Source of the DNA: Lewinellaceae bacterium
GTDB taxonomy: Bacteria; Bacteroidota; Bacteroidia; Chitinophagales; Saprospiraceae
Assembly (NCBI GenBank): GCA_020636375.1
Contig: JACJXZ010000013.1
Span: 248,001-312,000 of the forward strand
Direction: 5' to 3'
DNA: 64,000 bases
The position numbers and the translations under genes were made by a program. This document shows positions 34,519 through 43,337 of this stretch, in pieces. The first letter of the stretch is position 1; every line of letters starts with the position of its first letter. A model generated the notes under the pieces. That model did not search any database. It was not told the DNA's origin and worked only from the letters and a program-made list of their open reading frames with translations.

Positions 34519-36626
34519 TCCGATACAAAAAGGACACGAACAACATCGTCACGCTGACCCTCGACATGAGCGGGCGCACTACCAACGTGATCAACCACGA
34601 GATCGCGGAAGCCTTCGTGCCGGTCATCGAACACCTCAAGGCCGAAAAGGAAAAAGGGCAACTGCGCGGGGTTATCCTCACCTCGGCGAAGAAGTCCTTT
34701 CTCACCGGCGGCGACCTGGAATACCTCTATCAGGCGGGCGATCCGCAGGAGATTTTCCGCTTTGCGGAGCAGCTCAAGGGCATCCTGCGCGAGCTGGAGA
34801 GCCCCGGCATTCCCGTTGTGGCGGCCATCAACGGAGCGGCTCTGGGCACCGGCTTTGAGGTGGCCCTGGCCTGCCACTACCGGATAGCGGTTGACGATCA
34901 GAAGATCCGCCTGGGGTTTCCGGAGGTGCAGCTGGGCCTTATGCCCGGCAGCGGGGGCGCCGTCCGGCTGATGTGGTTGCTGGGCATAGAGAAAGCCTTT
35001 CCGGTCCTGACATCCGGAGCGCACTATACGCCCCGGGAAGCCATGCAGCTGGGGCTGGTCGACGAAGTGGCCGGCAACCGCCGGGAGATGATGGACCTGG
35101 CCCGGGCCTGGCTGCTCCAGAACAAGGAAGGCCGCCGCCCCTGGGACCGGCCGGAGTGCGCTATCCCCGGCGGTACGGCCCACAGCCCGGAGATGGCCCG
35201 CCACGTCCGCCGGCTGTCGGCGCAGCTGTCCGGCGGCGGCTACGATAATTACCCGGCGATGCAGGCCATCCTGAACGTGCTGGCGGAGGGGTCCAAAGTC
35301 GACTTCGATACGGCCTGCCGCATTGAGAGCCGCTATTATACGGAACTGCTGCGCAACCCGGCCTGCAAGAACATGATCAAGGCCTTTTGGTTCGACCTCA
35401 ACTTCATCAAGCAAGGGGGCAACCGCCCCCGGGGGTTCGGCAAGTTCCGCCCGAAGAAGGTGGGCGTTATCGGTGCCGGGCGCATGGGTTCGGGCATAGC
35501 CTTTGCCTGCCTCGACAGCGGGCTGGAGGTCGTGCTCAAGGATGTATCCAAGCCCATCGCTGAGCGCGGCCGCGAGTATGTGCGCCGCAAGCTCGATAAA
35601 ATGGCCGCCGAGGGCAGGAAGAAGCCCGAAGCCTGCGAGGAAATGCTCGGCCGGATACAGACCACCGAATCCTCCCGGGATTTCGAACACTGCGACCTGG
35701 TCATCGAGGCGGTGTTCGAAAACCGGCTCGTCAAACAGAAAGTCACCCGCGAAGCGGAGGAACACCTCGACGAATACTCCCTGCTGGCCAGCAATACCGT
35801 TTCCATTCCCATCACGCAGCTGGCGGAGGCTTCCGTCCGCCCGGAGAACTATATCGGCCTGCATTTTTTCCCTCCCGCAGAGGAGGTGCCGCTGGTGGAG
35901 ATCGTCCGGGGGGAGAAGACCTCCGAGGAGACCGTCGCCCGGGCCTTCGACTTTGTGCGCGCCATACGCAAAACGCCCATCGTCGTGAAGGACGACTGGG
36001 GCTTTTACGCCGCAAGGGTGCAGAATACGTATATCCTGGAAGGCATTACTTTGCTTCAGGAGGGCTACCCTCCGGCTCTGATCGAGAACCTGGGCCGGCA
36101 GGCCGGCATGCCGAAGGGGGCCCTGGCCCTGGCCGACAGCCTCGGCCTGAACATGGTCCTGAAATACGAAAACCAGGCGGCCGGGCACTATGGGGCCAAA
36201 TATGTACAGCACCCCGCTGTGGGCGTCCTGAAAAAGATGCTGGAAGAACTGCAGCGCCAGGGGCGGCAGCGGCGCAGTGGGTTTTACGACTATCCGCCGG
36301 ATAGCGAGCCCCGGCTCTGGCCGGAACTGAGCGAACACTTCCCGGCGACTCAGAAGCAGTTCGACCTGCAGGAACTGGCCAACCGCTTCCTCTTCGCCCA
36401 GGTGCTGGAGGCCGTCTGGTGCCTGCAGGAAAAAGTCATCCAATCTGTGGCGGCAGCCAACCTGGGCAGCATCCACGGCTGGGGCTTCCCGGCATTTAAG
36501 GGCGGCGCCATACAGTTCATCCACGACTACGGGAAGGAGGAATTCATCCGGAAGTGCGAGGCGTATCAAAAGGCCCACGGCCAGCGCTTCCGGGTGCCGG
36601 GGAGGCTGAGCGGGTTGGTGGGGTAG
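34515..36626 (+). CDS. Bifunctional enoyl-CoA hydratase / 3-hydroxyacyl-CoA dehydrogenase (FadB/FadJ type)
   Basis: 703 residues. Crotonase half with both catalytic Glu residues, E115 (GAALGTGFEVALACHY) and E137 (IRLGFPEVQLGLMPGSGGAV). Dehydrogenase half: NAD loop KVGVIGAGRMGSGIA about 315-330, catalytic His in YIGLHFFPPAEEVPLVEIV (usually FFNPV), and KTPIVVKDDWGFYAARV. Catalyses hydration and oxidation of acyl-CoA in the cytoplasm; with the thiolase it would complete beta-oxidation. Starts inside the stop of the S41 gene. FadB and FadJ cannot be separated by eye. Confidence 0.92.
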   Translation: MIRYKKDTNNIVTLTLDMSGRTTNVINHEIAEAFVPVIEHLKAEKEKGQLRGVILTSAKKSFLTGGDLEYLYQAGDPQEIFRFAEQLKGILRELESPGIPVVAAINGAALGTGFEVALACHYRIAVDDQKIRLGFPEVQLGLMPGSGGAVRLMWLLGIEKAFPVLTSGAHYTPREAMQLGLVDEVAGNRREMMDLARAWLLQNKEGRRPWDRPECAIPGGTAHSPEMARHVRRLSAQLSGGGYDNYPAMQAILNVLAEGSKVDFDTACRIESRYYTELLRNPACKNMIKAFWFDLNFIKQGGNRPRGFGKFRPKKVGVIGAGRMGSGIAFACLDSGLEVVLKDVSKPIAERGREYVRRKLDKMAAEGRKKPEACEEMLGRIQTTESSRDFEHCDLVIEAVFENRLVKQKVTREAEEHLDEYSLLASNTVSIPITQLAEASVRPENYIGLHFFPPAEEVPLVEIVRGEKTSEETVARAFDFVRAIRKTPIVVKDDWGFYAARVQNTYILEGITLLQEGYPPALIENLGRQAGMPKGALALADSLGLNMVLKYENQAAGHYGAKYVQHPAVGVLKKMLEELQRQGRQRRSGFYDYPPDSEPRLWPELSEHFPATQKQFDLQELANRFLFAQVLEAVWCLQEKVIQSVAAANLGSIHGWGFPAFKGGAIQFIHDYGKEEFIRKCEAYQKAHGQRFRVPGRLSGLVG

Positions 36627-37528
36627 GGGGGGCGGAACACAGGCTCCAGTGCAGTTATTCACCTCACCCTGAACTATACTGGTTGTTGGTTATTGCCAGG
36701 GCGCTGCCCTGGGTTAGTTGTCCGTTGCCGGTTGGGGCGCAGTTGCGATTTGTCCCCGTGTAAAAGTTCTAAAATGCTGGTTTCAGGTAGCACCATATAG
36801 CCGGCTCGGCCTGAAAGGCCAATATATTTTTGCACGGGGCATCGCCCCGTGTATAGTAATGAAAGCCGCCTGCGGCCTGAAAGTTTACCCGGCTAATGGA
36901 CAGACGGGGCCATCATAATACCTCGATCATGCTGCCCTTTCAGGGCGCCGGCTACGGTTGTGCGCTTTAGAAAATTAACCGCTGAGGCCGCAGTGAACCA
37001 CAGAGTTTTAGCCTTCTCTGTGGCCCTCCGCGCCCCCTGCGGTTTAAATTTTAGGCGCAGAGAGCGCCAAGCAACTGCTGGCAAGCAGTTGCTCAGCTCC
37101 CCATTTACGACCTTCGCTTTAAAGTAACAAAGCAGTATTAGATGGGCTGGCCCTGTGGAATTCGCGACGCGACTATTCCGCAGGGCCAGCCTCCGGCATG
37201 CGCCGGAGCAGGCTTTTCAGGTCGTTCGCTTCATTAGCAGAGGTGGACAAATCGCAACTGCGCACTGCCGGTTGTCGGCCCGGCCATCGCTGCTCCCGGT
37301 GCAAGGGGAAGGAAAAGTATGAAAACCGGCATGAGGGCAGCTTGTCTCTGCTAGGGGTTACGGCACAAAAGGACACCAGGAAATAGAATTTTATATCAAT
37401 ATTTACAGGTGTTCGGAATTATTTATCGCGTTTTTGTTATATAAGGGTTTTTTGTTTAGCCAGGCGGCATTTTTTTGTCTAAAAACTTAAACAAAAAAGT
37501 CGAAATTTTGTCTACTTTCTGGATTTAA
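36627..37528. repeat. Gene-free stretch rich in palindromic repeats
   Basis: No credible gene. Hairpins seen: CCAGGGC-GCT-GCCCTGG near 36696; CACGGGGC-AT-CGCCCCGTG near 36833; CCACAGAG / CTCTGTGG near 36997-37022; GCAACTGC-TGGCAA-GCAGTTGC near 37071; GGCTGGCCCTGTGGAAT / ATTCCGCAGGGCCAGCC at 37145-37161 and 37175-37191 (G-T pair); CTCCGGC-ATGC-GCCGGAG at 37191-37208, which recurs near 48122. The last 150 bp are AT-rich and presumably hold the promoter of the lycopene cyclase gene. Confidence 0.65.
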
Positions 37529-37552
37529 TCAAATGCATTAGTAGACTATACC
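37529..37552 (+). repeat. 24-bp direct repeat, left copy, bounding the rhodopsin module
   Basis: Reads TCAAATGCATTAGTAGACTA then TACC; the right copy at 40738-40761 differs at two positions. A partial third copy, GATGCATTAGTAAACTA, spans the rhodopsin start (39887-39903). The left copy ends right at the TTG start codon of the lycopene cyclase. Confidence 0.85.
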
Positions 37553-38794
37553 TTGAAGCAATACGACTACATCATCGCCGGCGGCGGCTGTGCGGGGCTC
37601 AGCCTTGCCTACTACCTGGCCCTGAGTTCTCTTCGGACGAAGCGGGTACTCATCATTGATGCCGAAGACAAGGGGCAGAATGACCGCACCTGGTGCTTCT
37701 GGGGCGACCAGCCCACGGCTTTCGACGACATCGTCACGAGGGAATGGCCGGTGCTGGCCTTCGCGGACGAGCGGGGAGAGAAGCCCGGCAACCTGGGCAC
37801 CCTGCGCTATAAGATGATCCGGTCTGCCGATTTTTACCGCAAGGTGAAAACAGCCATCGCCCGGCATCCCGGCTTCGAAATCCTGCAGGCGAGAATCTCG
37901 GAAATGGGAGAATCCGGCTCCGGGGCATACGTGATGGCCGACGGCCGGCGCTTCGAAGCCGGCTGGGTTTTCAACAGCCTGCTGCGAAACGGGGGGCCGC
38001 CGTCCGCCGGAGGCCCGCATCATTTTCTCCTTCAACATTTTACCGGCTGGTGGATTCGGTGTGAAGAACCCGTTTTTGACCCCGAAAAAGGGATGCTGAT
38101 GGACTTTCGGACTCTCCAGTACCGGAGTACGCGCTTTCTTTACGTACTGCCTTTTTCCAGACACGAGGCGCTGGTGGAACACACGGTATTCTCTCCCGGC
38201 AAGTTGCACCCCAAGAGCTACGAGCGGGCCCTGGAGGCTTACATTTCCGAAACGCTGGGGGCGAGGGAATACACCATAACAGACGTGGAACATGGCGCCA
38301 TCCCCATGACAGACAAACCTTTTCCGGCGTCAGCCAGCGCCCATATCATCAACATCGGCATTGCAGGCGGGGCGGTAAAACCATCGACCGGTTACGCTTT
38401 CTCCAATATTCAGAGGCAGGCCAGGCAAATTGCAGCCCAATTGTCTATGACCGGCTCTCCGGTATTGCCGCCTCCGCCTGCCAGCCGGTTTCGTTTCTAC
38501 GACTCCCTGCTGCTCAACATCCTGCAGGACTACGGAGAGGAAGGGAAATTCATCTTCGGGTCCCTCTTTCGCAGGAATGGCATGCGCCGCATCCTCCGCT
38601 TTCTGGATGAAAACACCAGTATATGGGAAGAAGCCCGGATTTTTGCCACTCTGCCGCTGGTGCCTTTCCTCCGGGCGCTGGTGCTGGCCAAGCTGTGGCC
38701 TGCCCTCCGGAAACTGTCGCCGGGGCGCTGGCGCCCTTCCAGCAGGAAAGCCCCGGATGTGGCTTACGGGATTCGCGAAGGGGTGAAAAACTAA
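37553..38794 (+). CDS. crtY: Lycopene beta-cyclase (CrtY family)
   Basis: 413 residues. FAD-binding N-terminus YDYIIAGGGCAGLSLAYYLA and DAEDKGQNDRTWCFWG; the FLYVLPFSRHEALVEHTVFS segment and the AIPMTDKPFP and IGIAGGAVKPSTGYAF segments are hallmarks of CrtY-type cyclases, which close both ends of lycopene to beta-carotene at the membrane. The start is TTG 37553 (MKQYDYIIA); the only nearby ATG is out of frame. The preceding codons in frame are the 24-bp direct repeat. Beta-carotene is the substrate of the Blh protein encoded 52 bp downstream, so the pair makes retinal for the rhodopsin. Confidence 0.92.
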   Translation: MKQYDYIIAGGGCAGLSLAYYLALSSLRTKRVLIIDAEDKGQNDRTWCFWGDQPTAFDDIVTREWPVLAFADERGEKPGNLGTLRYKMIRSADFYRKVKTAIARHPGFEILQARISEMGESGSGAYVMADGRRFEAGWVFNSLLRNGGPPSAGGPHHFLLQHFTGWWIRCEEPVFDPEKGMLMDFRTLQYRSTRFLYVLPFSRHEALVEHTVFSPGKLHPKSYERALEAYISETLGAREYTITDVEHGAIPMTDKPFPASASAHIINIGIAGGAVKPSTGYAFSNIQRQARQIAAQLSMTGSPVLPPPPASRFRFYDSLLLNILQDYGEEGKFIFGSLFRRNGMRRILRFLDENTSIWEEARIFATLPLVPFLRALVLAKLWPALRKLSPGRWRPSSRKAPDVAYGIREGVKN

Positions 38795-38846
38795 GCGGGA
38801 GCACATTCGAGGTAAGATATTTTTATAAAACAAAAAGGACATCGAC

Positions 38847-39776
38847 ATGGCAGGACGCTACCCATTACTGTACCGGACCATTCAGGCGCTCGCCCTCTTC
38901 GCCGTGCTGTTGGGGCTGTTGTACCCGCAGCTGGTGGCCCAGTGGCAACTCGTCCTGGCAGTAGCGCTGATCGTGGCGATCGGTATCCCTCACGGAGCGA
39001 CGGACTACCTCATCTTCCAGTATCTGTCCCGCCCGCTGTGGGGGGGGCGGCAACTGGCCCGGTTCTATTTAAACTACGTGTTGCTGATGACGGCCTATGC
39101 GCTGCTGTGGTGGATGCTGCCGGGCCTGGCCCTCATTCTTTTTCTTCTTCTGTCGATGTACCACTTTGGCCAATCCAACTGGAATTATGTGCCGTTTCAA
39201 CATAAGGTGACGGAATACGGCGCCTATCTGCTTTGGGGGGCTTTTGTCGTGCTGACCCCTATCCTTTGGCACTACGATGCTTCGGAGAGTATTATCCGGC
39301 ATCTGATCGGCGGCCCGGTGCCGGCCATTGCCAAACCCTGGCGGGAAACCATCTGTATTGCCCTGCTGGCAGGCAACCTGTGGCTGGCGATCTACCTGCT
39401 GATCCAGCGCAAGGTCAGTTTCCGGCAGTTTGCCGAAGAGATGGCCAATTTCACGGTATTGTCCCTGCTGTTTGTGAATACGCCCCTGCTCCTGGGGTTT
39501 GCCCTGTACTTCGTGGGCTGGCACTCTCTGAGTTCTGTGATGGACCAGGTGCGTTTCTTTCGGGAGCGCCTGGGCAGGTATTCCCTGAAAGATTATGTGC
39601 GCAACACCCTGCCGCTCAGCCTGGCGGCTATTGCCGGCCTTGCCGGCCTGGTGGGCATACAGTCAAGCCTGGGGATGGGCTTCAATATTGGGGCAGTGTT
39701 CATTTTTATTTCAGTTGTCACCCTGCCGCATATGATCCTCATCGACCAGTTATATCAGGAATTGCCGGTAATTTAA
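38847..39776 (+). CDS. blh: Brp/Blh-family beta-carotene 15,15'-dioxygenase
   Basis: 309 residues, polytopic membrane protein. Metal-binding His motifs of the family are present: VAIGIPHGATDYLIF, LLLSMYHFGQSNWNY, ALYFVGWHSLSSVMD and VVTLPHMILIDQLYQ. Cleaves beta-carotene symmetrically to two retinal molecules. Between lycopene cyclase and rhodopsin on the same strand, an arrangement known in proteorhodopsin-bearing marine bacteria. An AT-rich 107-bp spacer with palindromes separates it from the rhodopsin gene, which may have its own promoter. Confidence 0.95.
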   Translation: MAGRYPLLYRTIQALALFAVLLGLLYPQLVAQWQLVLAVALIVAIGIPHGATDYLIFQYLSRPLWGGRQLARFYLNYVLLMTAYALLWWMLPGLALILFLLLSMYHFGQSNWNYVPFQHKVTEYGAYLLWGAFVVLTPILWHYDASESIIRHLIGGPVPAIAKPWRETICIALLAGNLWLAIYLLIQRKVSFRQFAEEMANFTVLSLLFVNTPLLLGFALYFVGWHSLSSVMDQVRFFRERLGRYSLKDYVRNTLPLSLAAIAGLAGLVGIQSSLGMGFNIGAVFIFISVVTLPHMILIDQLYQELPVI

Positions 39777-39789
39777 CACTGGTTTCGAT

Positions 39790-39828
39790 CTTTCAAATAT
39801 TTTCGAAAATTTCTAAACATTTTGAAAG
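39790..39828. promoter_or_regulatory. Nested palindromes upstream of the rhodopsin gene
   Basis: CTTTCAAA (39790-39797) and TTTGAAAG (39821-39828) surround ATTTTCGAAAAT (39799-39810). It lies 56-94 bp before the rhodopsin ATG, suitable for an operator or promoter element; alternatively a terminator of blh. Which regulator binds is unknown. Confidence 0.4.
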
Positions 39829-39883
39829 TCGTTCTGTTTGGCATTTAATTGTTTAACAGTTCTTTAACAAAATAGTAATTCTT

Positions 39884-40666
39884 ATGGATGCATTAGTAAA
39901 CTACCAACCGTTGCTGTTGGCCCAGCTGAAGTCGGGCGACTACGTAGGCTTCACGTTTTTCATCGGCTCGATGGCCATGGCCGCCGCCACCGTATTCTTC
40001 TTCTTTCAAATCAGCCGGGTGGAGGGCAAGTGGAAGGACTCTCTGCTCGTCTCCGGCCTGATCACTTTCATTGCGGCCGTTCACTACTTTTACATGCGCG
40101 ACTTCTGGGCAGAGAACCAGGCTTCGCCGACTGAGTTCCGTTACATCGACTGGATCCTTACCGTTCCCCTGATGTGTGTAGAGTTTTACCTTATCCTCAA
40201 GGCATTCGGCGCCAAGATCGGGCTGCTCTGGAAGATGATCGCGTACTCCATCCTGATGCTCGTAGCCGGCTACCTGGGCGAGACGATCTTCCGCGACAGT
40301 TCTCCTCTTTGGGGCTTCATCTCCACCATCGGTTACGTGGGTATCCTGTATGAGGTATGGTTCGGTTCTGCCAGGCAGCTTTCCGCCAATTCCAAAGACC
40401 CGATCCTGCAGAAGGCATTCAGCGCCCTGGCCTGGTTTGTATTCGTCGGCTGGGCTATCTATCCGATCGGTTATATGGCGATGGACACGGGCTGGCTGGC
40501 CGGGATCATCCCAGCCACCTCAATGGACATCATTTACAACATTGGAGATGCCGTCAACAAGATCGGATTTGGCCTGGTGATTTACAGCCTGGCTGTTTCC
40601 AAGACTGCCGAGGGCTCTATGGAGACGATAAAAGCCGGCGGCAAGAGAGCTGGCGTCGAAGCTTAG
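39884..40666 (+). CDS. Proton-pumping type-1 rhodopsin (proteorhodopsin/xanthorhodopsin group) with antenna-window glycine
   Basis: 260 residues, seven membrane helices. Helix C RYIDWILTVPLMCVEFYLIL carries D89 (proton acceptor), T93 and E100 (donor): the D-T-E set of outward proton pumps. M97 at the tuning position predicts green absorption. H67 in AAVHYFYMRD is the usual helix-B His partner of D89. K226 in GDAVNKIGFG binds retinal, with D222 as second counter-ion. In helix E, LWGFISTIG has Gly144 where bacteriorhodopsin has Trp138, the position that opens the carotenoid-antenna window in xanthorhodopsin. Retinal comes from the two upstream genes. The first codons (GAT GCA TTA GTA AAC TA) match the direct repeats bounding the module. 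Confidence 0.95.
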   Translation: MDALVNYQPLLLAQLKSGDYVGFTFFIGSMAMAAATVFFFFQISRVEGKWKDSLLVSGLITFIAAVHYFYMRDFWAENQASPTEFRYIDWILTVPLMCVEFYLILKAFGAKIGLLWKMIAYSILMLVAGYLGETIFRDSSPLWGFISTIGYVGILYEVWFGSARQLSANSKDPILQKAFSALAWFVFVGWAIYPIGYMAMDTGWLAGIIPATSMDIIYNIGDAVNKIGFGLVIYSLAVSKTAEGSMETIKAGGKRAGVEA

Positions 40667-40705
40667 AAGACAAGACGATAAAAACCCAAGATTTACAAAG
40701 AACCT

Positions 40706-40731
40706 GCGCCCCGGCCGTACAGCCGGGGTGC
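40706..40731 (+). terminator. GC-rich hairpin after the rhodopsin gene
   Basis: GCGCCCCGGC, CGTACA loop, GCCGGGGTGC (one G-T pair). No T-run; possible transcript end or stabiliser, 40 bp past the stop codon and 7 bp before the right 24-bp repeat. Confidence 0.45.
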
Positions 40732-40737
40732 CAGGTC

Positions 40738-40761
40738 TCAAATGCATTAGTAAACTATGCC
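40738..40761 (+). repeat. 24-bp direct repeat, right copy
   Basis: TCAAATGCATTAGTAAACTA then TGCC; 22 of 24 positions equal those at 37529-37552. See the entry for the left copy. Confidence 0.85.
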
Positions 40762-40967
40762 GCAAAGGTAAGCATTCCACTTCTTATATTTAAATGATAA
40801 AAGTCACATAAAGACTAAATCCGTCAAGCCCCTGGCGGATCATTTTATTTTTCGGACTAACCTTTTCTTCCTCCGGCTCCTTCCGCAGCCACTTTCCCCT
40901 TCCTGCAGCTTTAAACCATCCATCCACGCATTATTCAGCGGCGATTAAAAGATTTGCCTGAATAAAA

Positions 40968-40985
40968 TTTTAGATTGATCTAAAA
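40968..40985. promoter_or_regulatory. 18-bp operator-like inverted repeat upstream of the TonB-dependent receptor
   Basis: TTTTAGATTGATCTAAAA: perfect 8-bp half-sites two bases apart, 53 bp before ATG 41038, next to a TACTTTTG box (40992-40999) that fits the Bacteroidota -7 consensus TAnnTTTG. The half-site resembles DtxR-type metal-regulator sites; metal control of the receptor is an inference. Confidence 0.5.
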
Positions 40986-41037
40986 ATAAATTACTTTTGG
41001 CTTAAATTAATAATTCGCTAAATAGAAAATGTTTGTC

Positions 41038-43296
41038 ATGAAAGCCTGCCTGCCCTTATTGCTCACGTTGACTGTCATTTGCGCCCGGGCCCAAACGGGC
41101 ACCCTGTCCGGAAAAGCCGTTGCCGGAGGCGAGCCTGTACCCTATGCCAGCATTGCGCTCGAAGGGACCTCCCTTGGTGTTGCATCCGGAGAGGACGGCT
41201 TTTTCGAGCTTCCCGGCATTCCCCCGGGAACATACCGGCTGGTCATTTCCGCTTTGGGGTATCATTCCTGGGAACAGGAGGTGCAACTTGGGGCGGGGCA
41301 AAAGCTGGAACTCGGTGCTGCCAGGCTGGAGGCTAACATCCTGAACCTCCAGGAAGCGGTAGTTACGGGCACGATGAAAAAAACCTTCCTCAAAGATTCG
41401 CCCGTTAAAGTTGAGGTGATCAGCGGGCGGTACCTGGAGCAACAATCTTCCCCGGCCACCCTGATAGAAAGCATGGCGCTGATCAACGGCGCGCAGGAGG
41501 TGGTCGCCTGCGGGGTGTGCGGCACCAACAACATCAGCCTCAACGGCCTGCCCGGCGCTTATACGGCAGTTTTGATGGATGGGTCGCCCATTTACGGCAA
41601 CCTGGCGGCTGTGTACGGCCTCAACGGCATCCCCCGCTCCATCATCGAGCGCATCGAAGTCATCCGGGGGCCCAGTTCCACCCTCTACGGCTCGGAGGCG
41701 GTAGCCGGGGTTATCAACGTCATTACCAAACATCCGGGCGAGCAGCCCCTGCTTTCCGCCGATATCATGGGCACCACCAACGGGGAGTCCTTCGGCAATC
41801 TGGCCTTTGCTCCCCGCCTGGGAAAATGGAGAACGCTGACGGGCGTCGATTACGGATACACCGATAAATACTCGGACAAAAACGGCGACGGGTTCGGCGA
41901 CTTTGTCAATCTCAACCGCTTGTCCTTTTTTACCAAATGGGAACTGGAGCGGGAAGGAGGCCGCGAATTTTCCATCTTCGGGAAATTCTACTCGGAGAGC
42001 CGGCGCAACGGGGTGGAGGAGTACGTGCGCGACGGCGCCTGGCGCCGCCTCCGCGGCAGCGGCGACGTTTATGGCGAAAGCATCTTCACCCGCCGCGGCG
42101 AACTGTTCGGGGCCTACGAGTTGCCCGCCGGCCTGCCGTTGAAGCTGGATTACAGCCTGAGCTATCACTATCAGGACAGTTACTATGGCGCCGATTTTTA
42201 CGAGGCGGAACAGGCCATCGCCTTTGCCAACCTCACCTATCCGCTGGAAGTACGCCGCCACAGCCTGCTGTTCGGCCTTACCTCGCGCTGGCAGTCCTAC
42301 GACGACAATACCGTCGCTACCGCCCGCGAACCCAGCTGCCAATTCATTCCCGGCGTATTTGTGCAGGACGAATGGGCGGTGGCCGACCAGCTGACGCTCC
42401 TGTCCGGCGCGCGGTTGGACCACTACGGTGCCCACGGCCTCATCTTCGCTCCCCGCCTCAACCTGAAATACTCGATCAGCGACTGGACCTCGCTGCGGCT
42501 TAACGGCGGCACCGGCTTCCGCATCGTCAATCTTTTTACAGAGGATCATGCATTCATTTCCGGCCAGCGGGAAGTCGTCATCGAGGAGTCGCTACAGCCG
42601 GAGCGCTCCTATAATGCTGCTGCCAACCTGCATCACATTTATACCCTGGGCAACAGCCAGGGGACCATGGACATTGACGTTTTTTTTACCCATTTCACGA
42701 ACAAGATCATCCCGGATTATAGCGTTCCCGGCCAGATCCTCTATTCCAATACCGAAGGCCATGCGCGCACCGCCGGGCTGAGCCTCAGCCTGTCGCACCA
42801 GTTCCGCTTTCCGCTGTCTGCCCAGTTGGGCTTCAACTGGCAGCGCGCCACCCAAACCGAACCGGATGCGGACGGGCAATTCCAAACCCGGCTCATCGAG
42901 TTTGCCCAGCAGTGGAGTGGGGTAGGGGCGTTTAATTACAACTGGAAAAAAACGGGCATCACCTTCGCTTATACCCTCAATGTCAGCGGCCCCATGGCGC
43001 TGCCCGAAACGTTCGACTTCGGCCCCGACGGGCAGTTGCTGCCTGCTTCCCGGCCAACGGAATCGGATCCGTTCCTGATCCATGCACTCCAAGTCAGCAA
43101 AGCCGTCCCGGCCTGGAAACTGGACCTCTACGGCGGCGTTCAGAACCTGCTGGATTACCGGCAGCCCTTCTCCCCCCTGGTGGGGTACAACGACCCCAAC
43201 GCCCGCGCCGGGTTCAGCCAGAATTTTGATACGTCTTACGCCTATGGGCCGATGCAGGGCCGCGAGTTCTACCTGGGCCTGCGCTGGAGTTTGTGA
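41038..43296 (+). CDS. TonB-dependent outer-membrane receptor with carboxypeptidase-like N-terminal domain
   Basis: About 752 residues. Signal peptide MKACLPLLLTLTVICARAQ; CarboxypepD_reg-like domain (GTLSGKAVAGGEPVPYASIA, GYHSWEQEVQL); plug domain from AVVTGTMKKTFLKDSPVKVE through NNISLNGLPGAYTAVLMDG and RIEVIRGPSSTLYGSEAVAG-VINVITK; 22-strand barrel to the last aromatic strand REFYLGLRWSL. Imports a scarce ligand (metal chelate, cobalamin-like or carbohydrate) using the TonB system. CGVCG at the plug (VACGVCGTNNIS) is a cysteine-rich variation that might bind metal. ATG 41038 gives a cleaner signal peptide than 41029. A TonB gene lies at 45873. Confidence 0.93.
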   Translation: MKACLPLLLTLTVICARAQTGTLSGKAVAGGEPVPYASIALEGTSLGVASGEDGFFELPGIPPGTYRLVISALGYHSWEQEVQLGAGQKLELGAARLEANILNLQEAVVTGTMKKTFLKDSPVKVEVISGRYLEQQSSPATLIESMALINGAQEVVACGVCGTNNISLNGLPGAYTAVLMDGSPIYGNLAAVYGLNGIPRSIIERIEVIRGPSSTLYGSEAVAGVINVITKHPGEQPLLSADIMGTTNGESFGNLAFAPRLGKWRTLTGVDYGYTDKYSDKNGDGFGDFVNLNRLSFFTKWELEREGGREFSIFGKFYSESRRNGVEEYVRDGAWRRLRGSGDVYGESIFTRRGELFGAYELPAGLPLKLDYSLSYHYQDSYYGADFYEAEQAIAFANLTYPLEVRRHSLLFGLTSRWQSYDDNTVATAREPSCQFIPGVFVQDEWAVADQLTLLSGARLDHYGAHGLIFAPRLNLKYSISDWTSLRLNGGTGFRIVNLFTEDHAFISGQREVVIEESLQPERSYNAAANLHHIYTLGNSQGTMDIDVFFTHFTNKIIPDYSVPGQILYSNTEGHARTAGLSLSLSHQFRFPLSAQLGFNWQRATQTEPDADGQFQTRLIEFAQQWSGVGAFNYNWKKTGITFAYTLNVSGPMALPETFDFGPDGQLLPASRPTESDPFLIHALQVSKAVPAWKLDLYGGVQNLLDYRQPFSPLVGYNDPNARAGFSQNFDTSYAYGPMQGREFYLGLRWSL

Positions 43297-43337
43297 GTGG
43301 GGATAAAGGGAGGGGGATATTGTCTTATGGAGTTCTC

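Noticed and set aside
34404..36662. 752-codon frame opposite the FadB-type gene
   Set aside because: Same reason; the plus strand carries all catalytic motifs of both enzyme halves.
39884..40666. Sodium- or chloride-pumping rhodopsin
   Set aside because: The key residues are D-T-E, not N-D-Q or N-T-Q.
40798..41037. Cobalamin riboswitch before the TonB-dependent receptor
   Set aside because: No B12-box-like sequence or conserved fold was visible; the region is short and AT-rich, with an operator-like palindrome instead.
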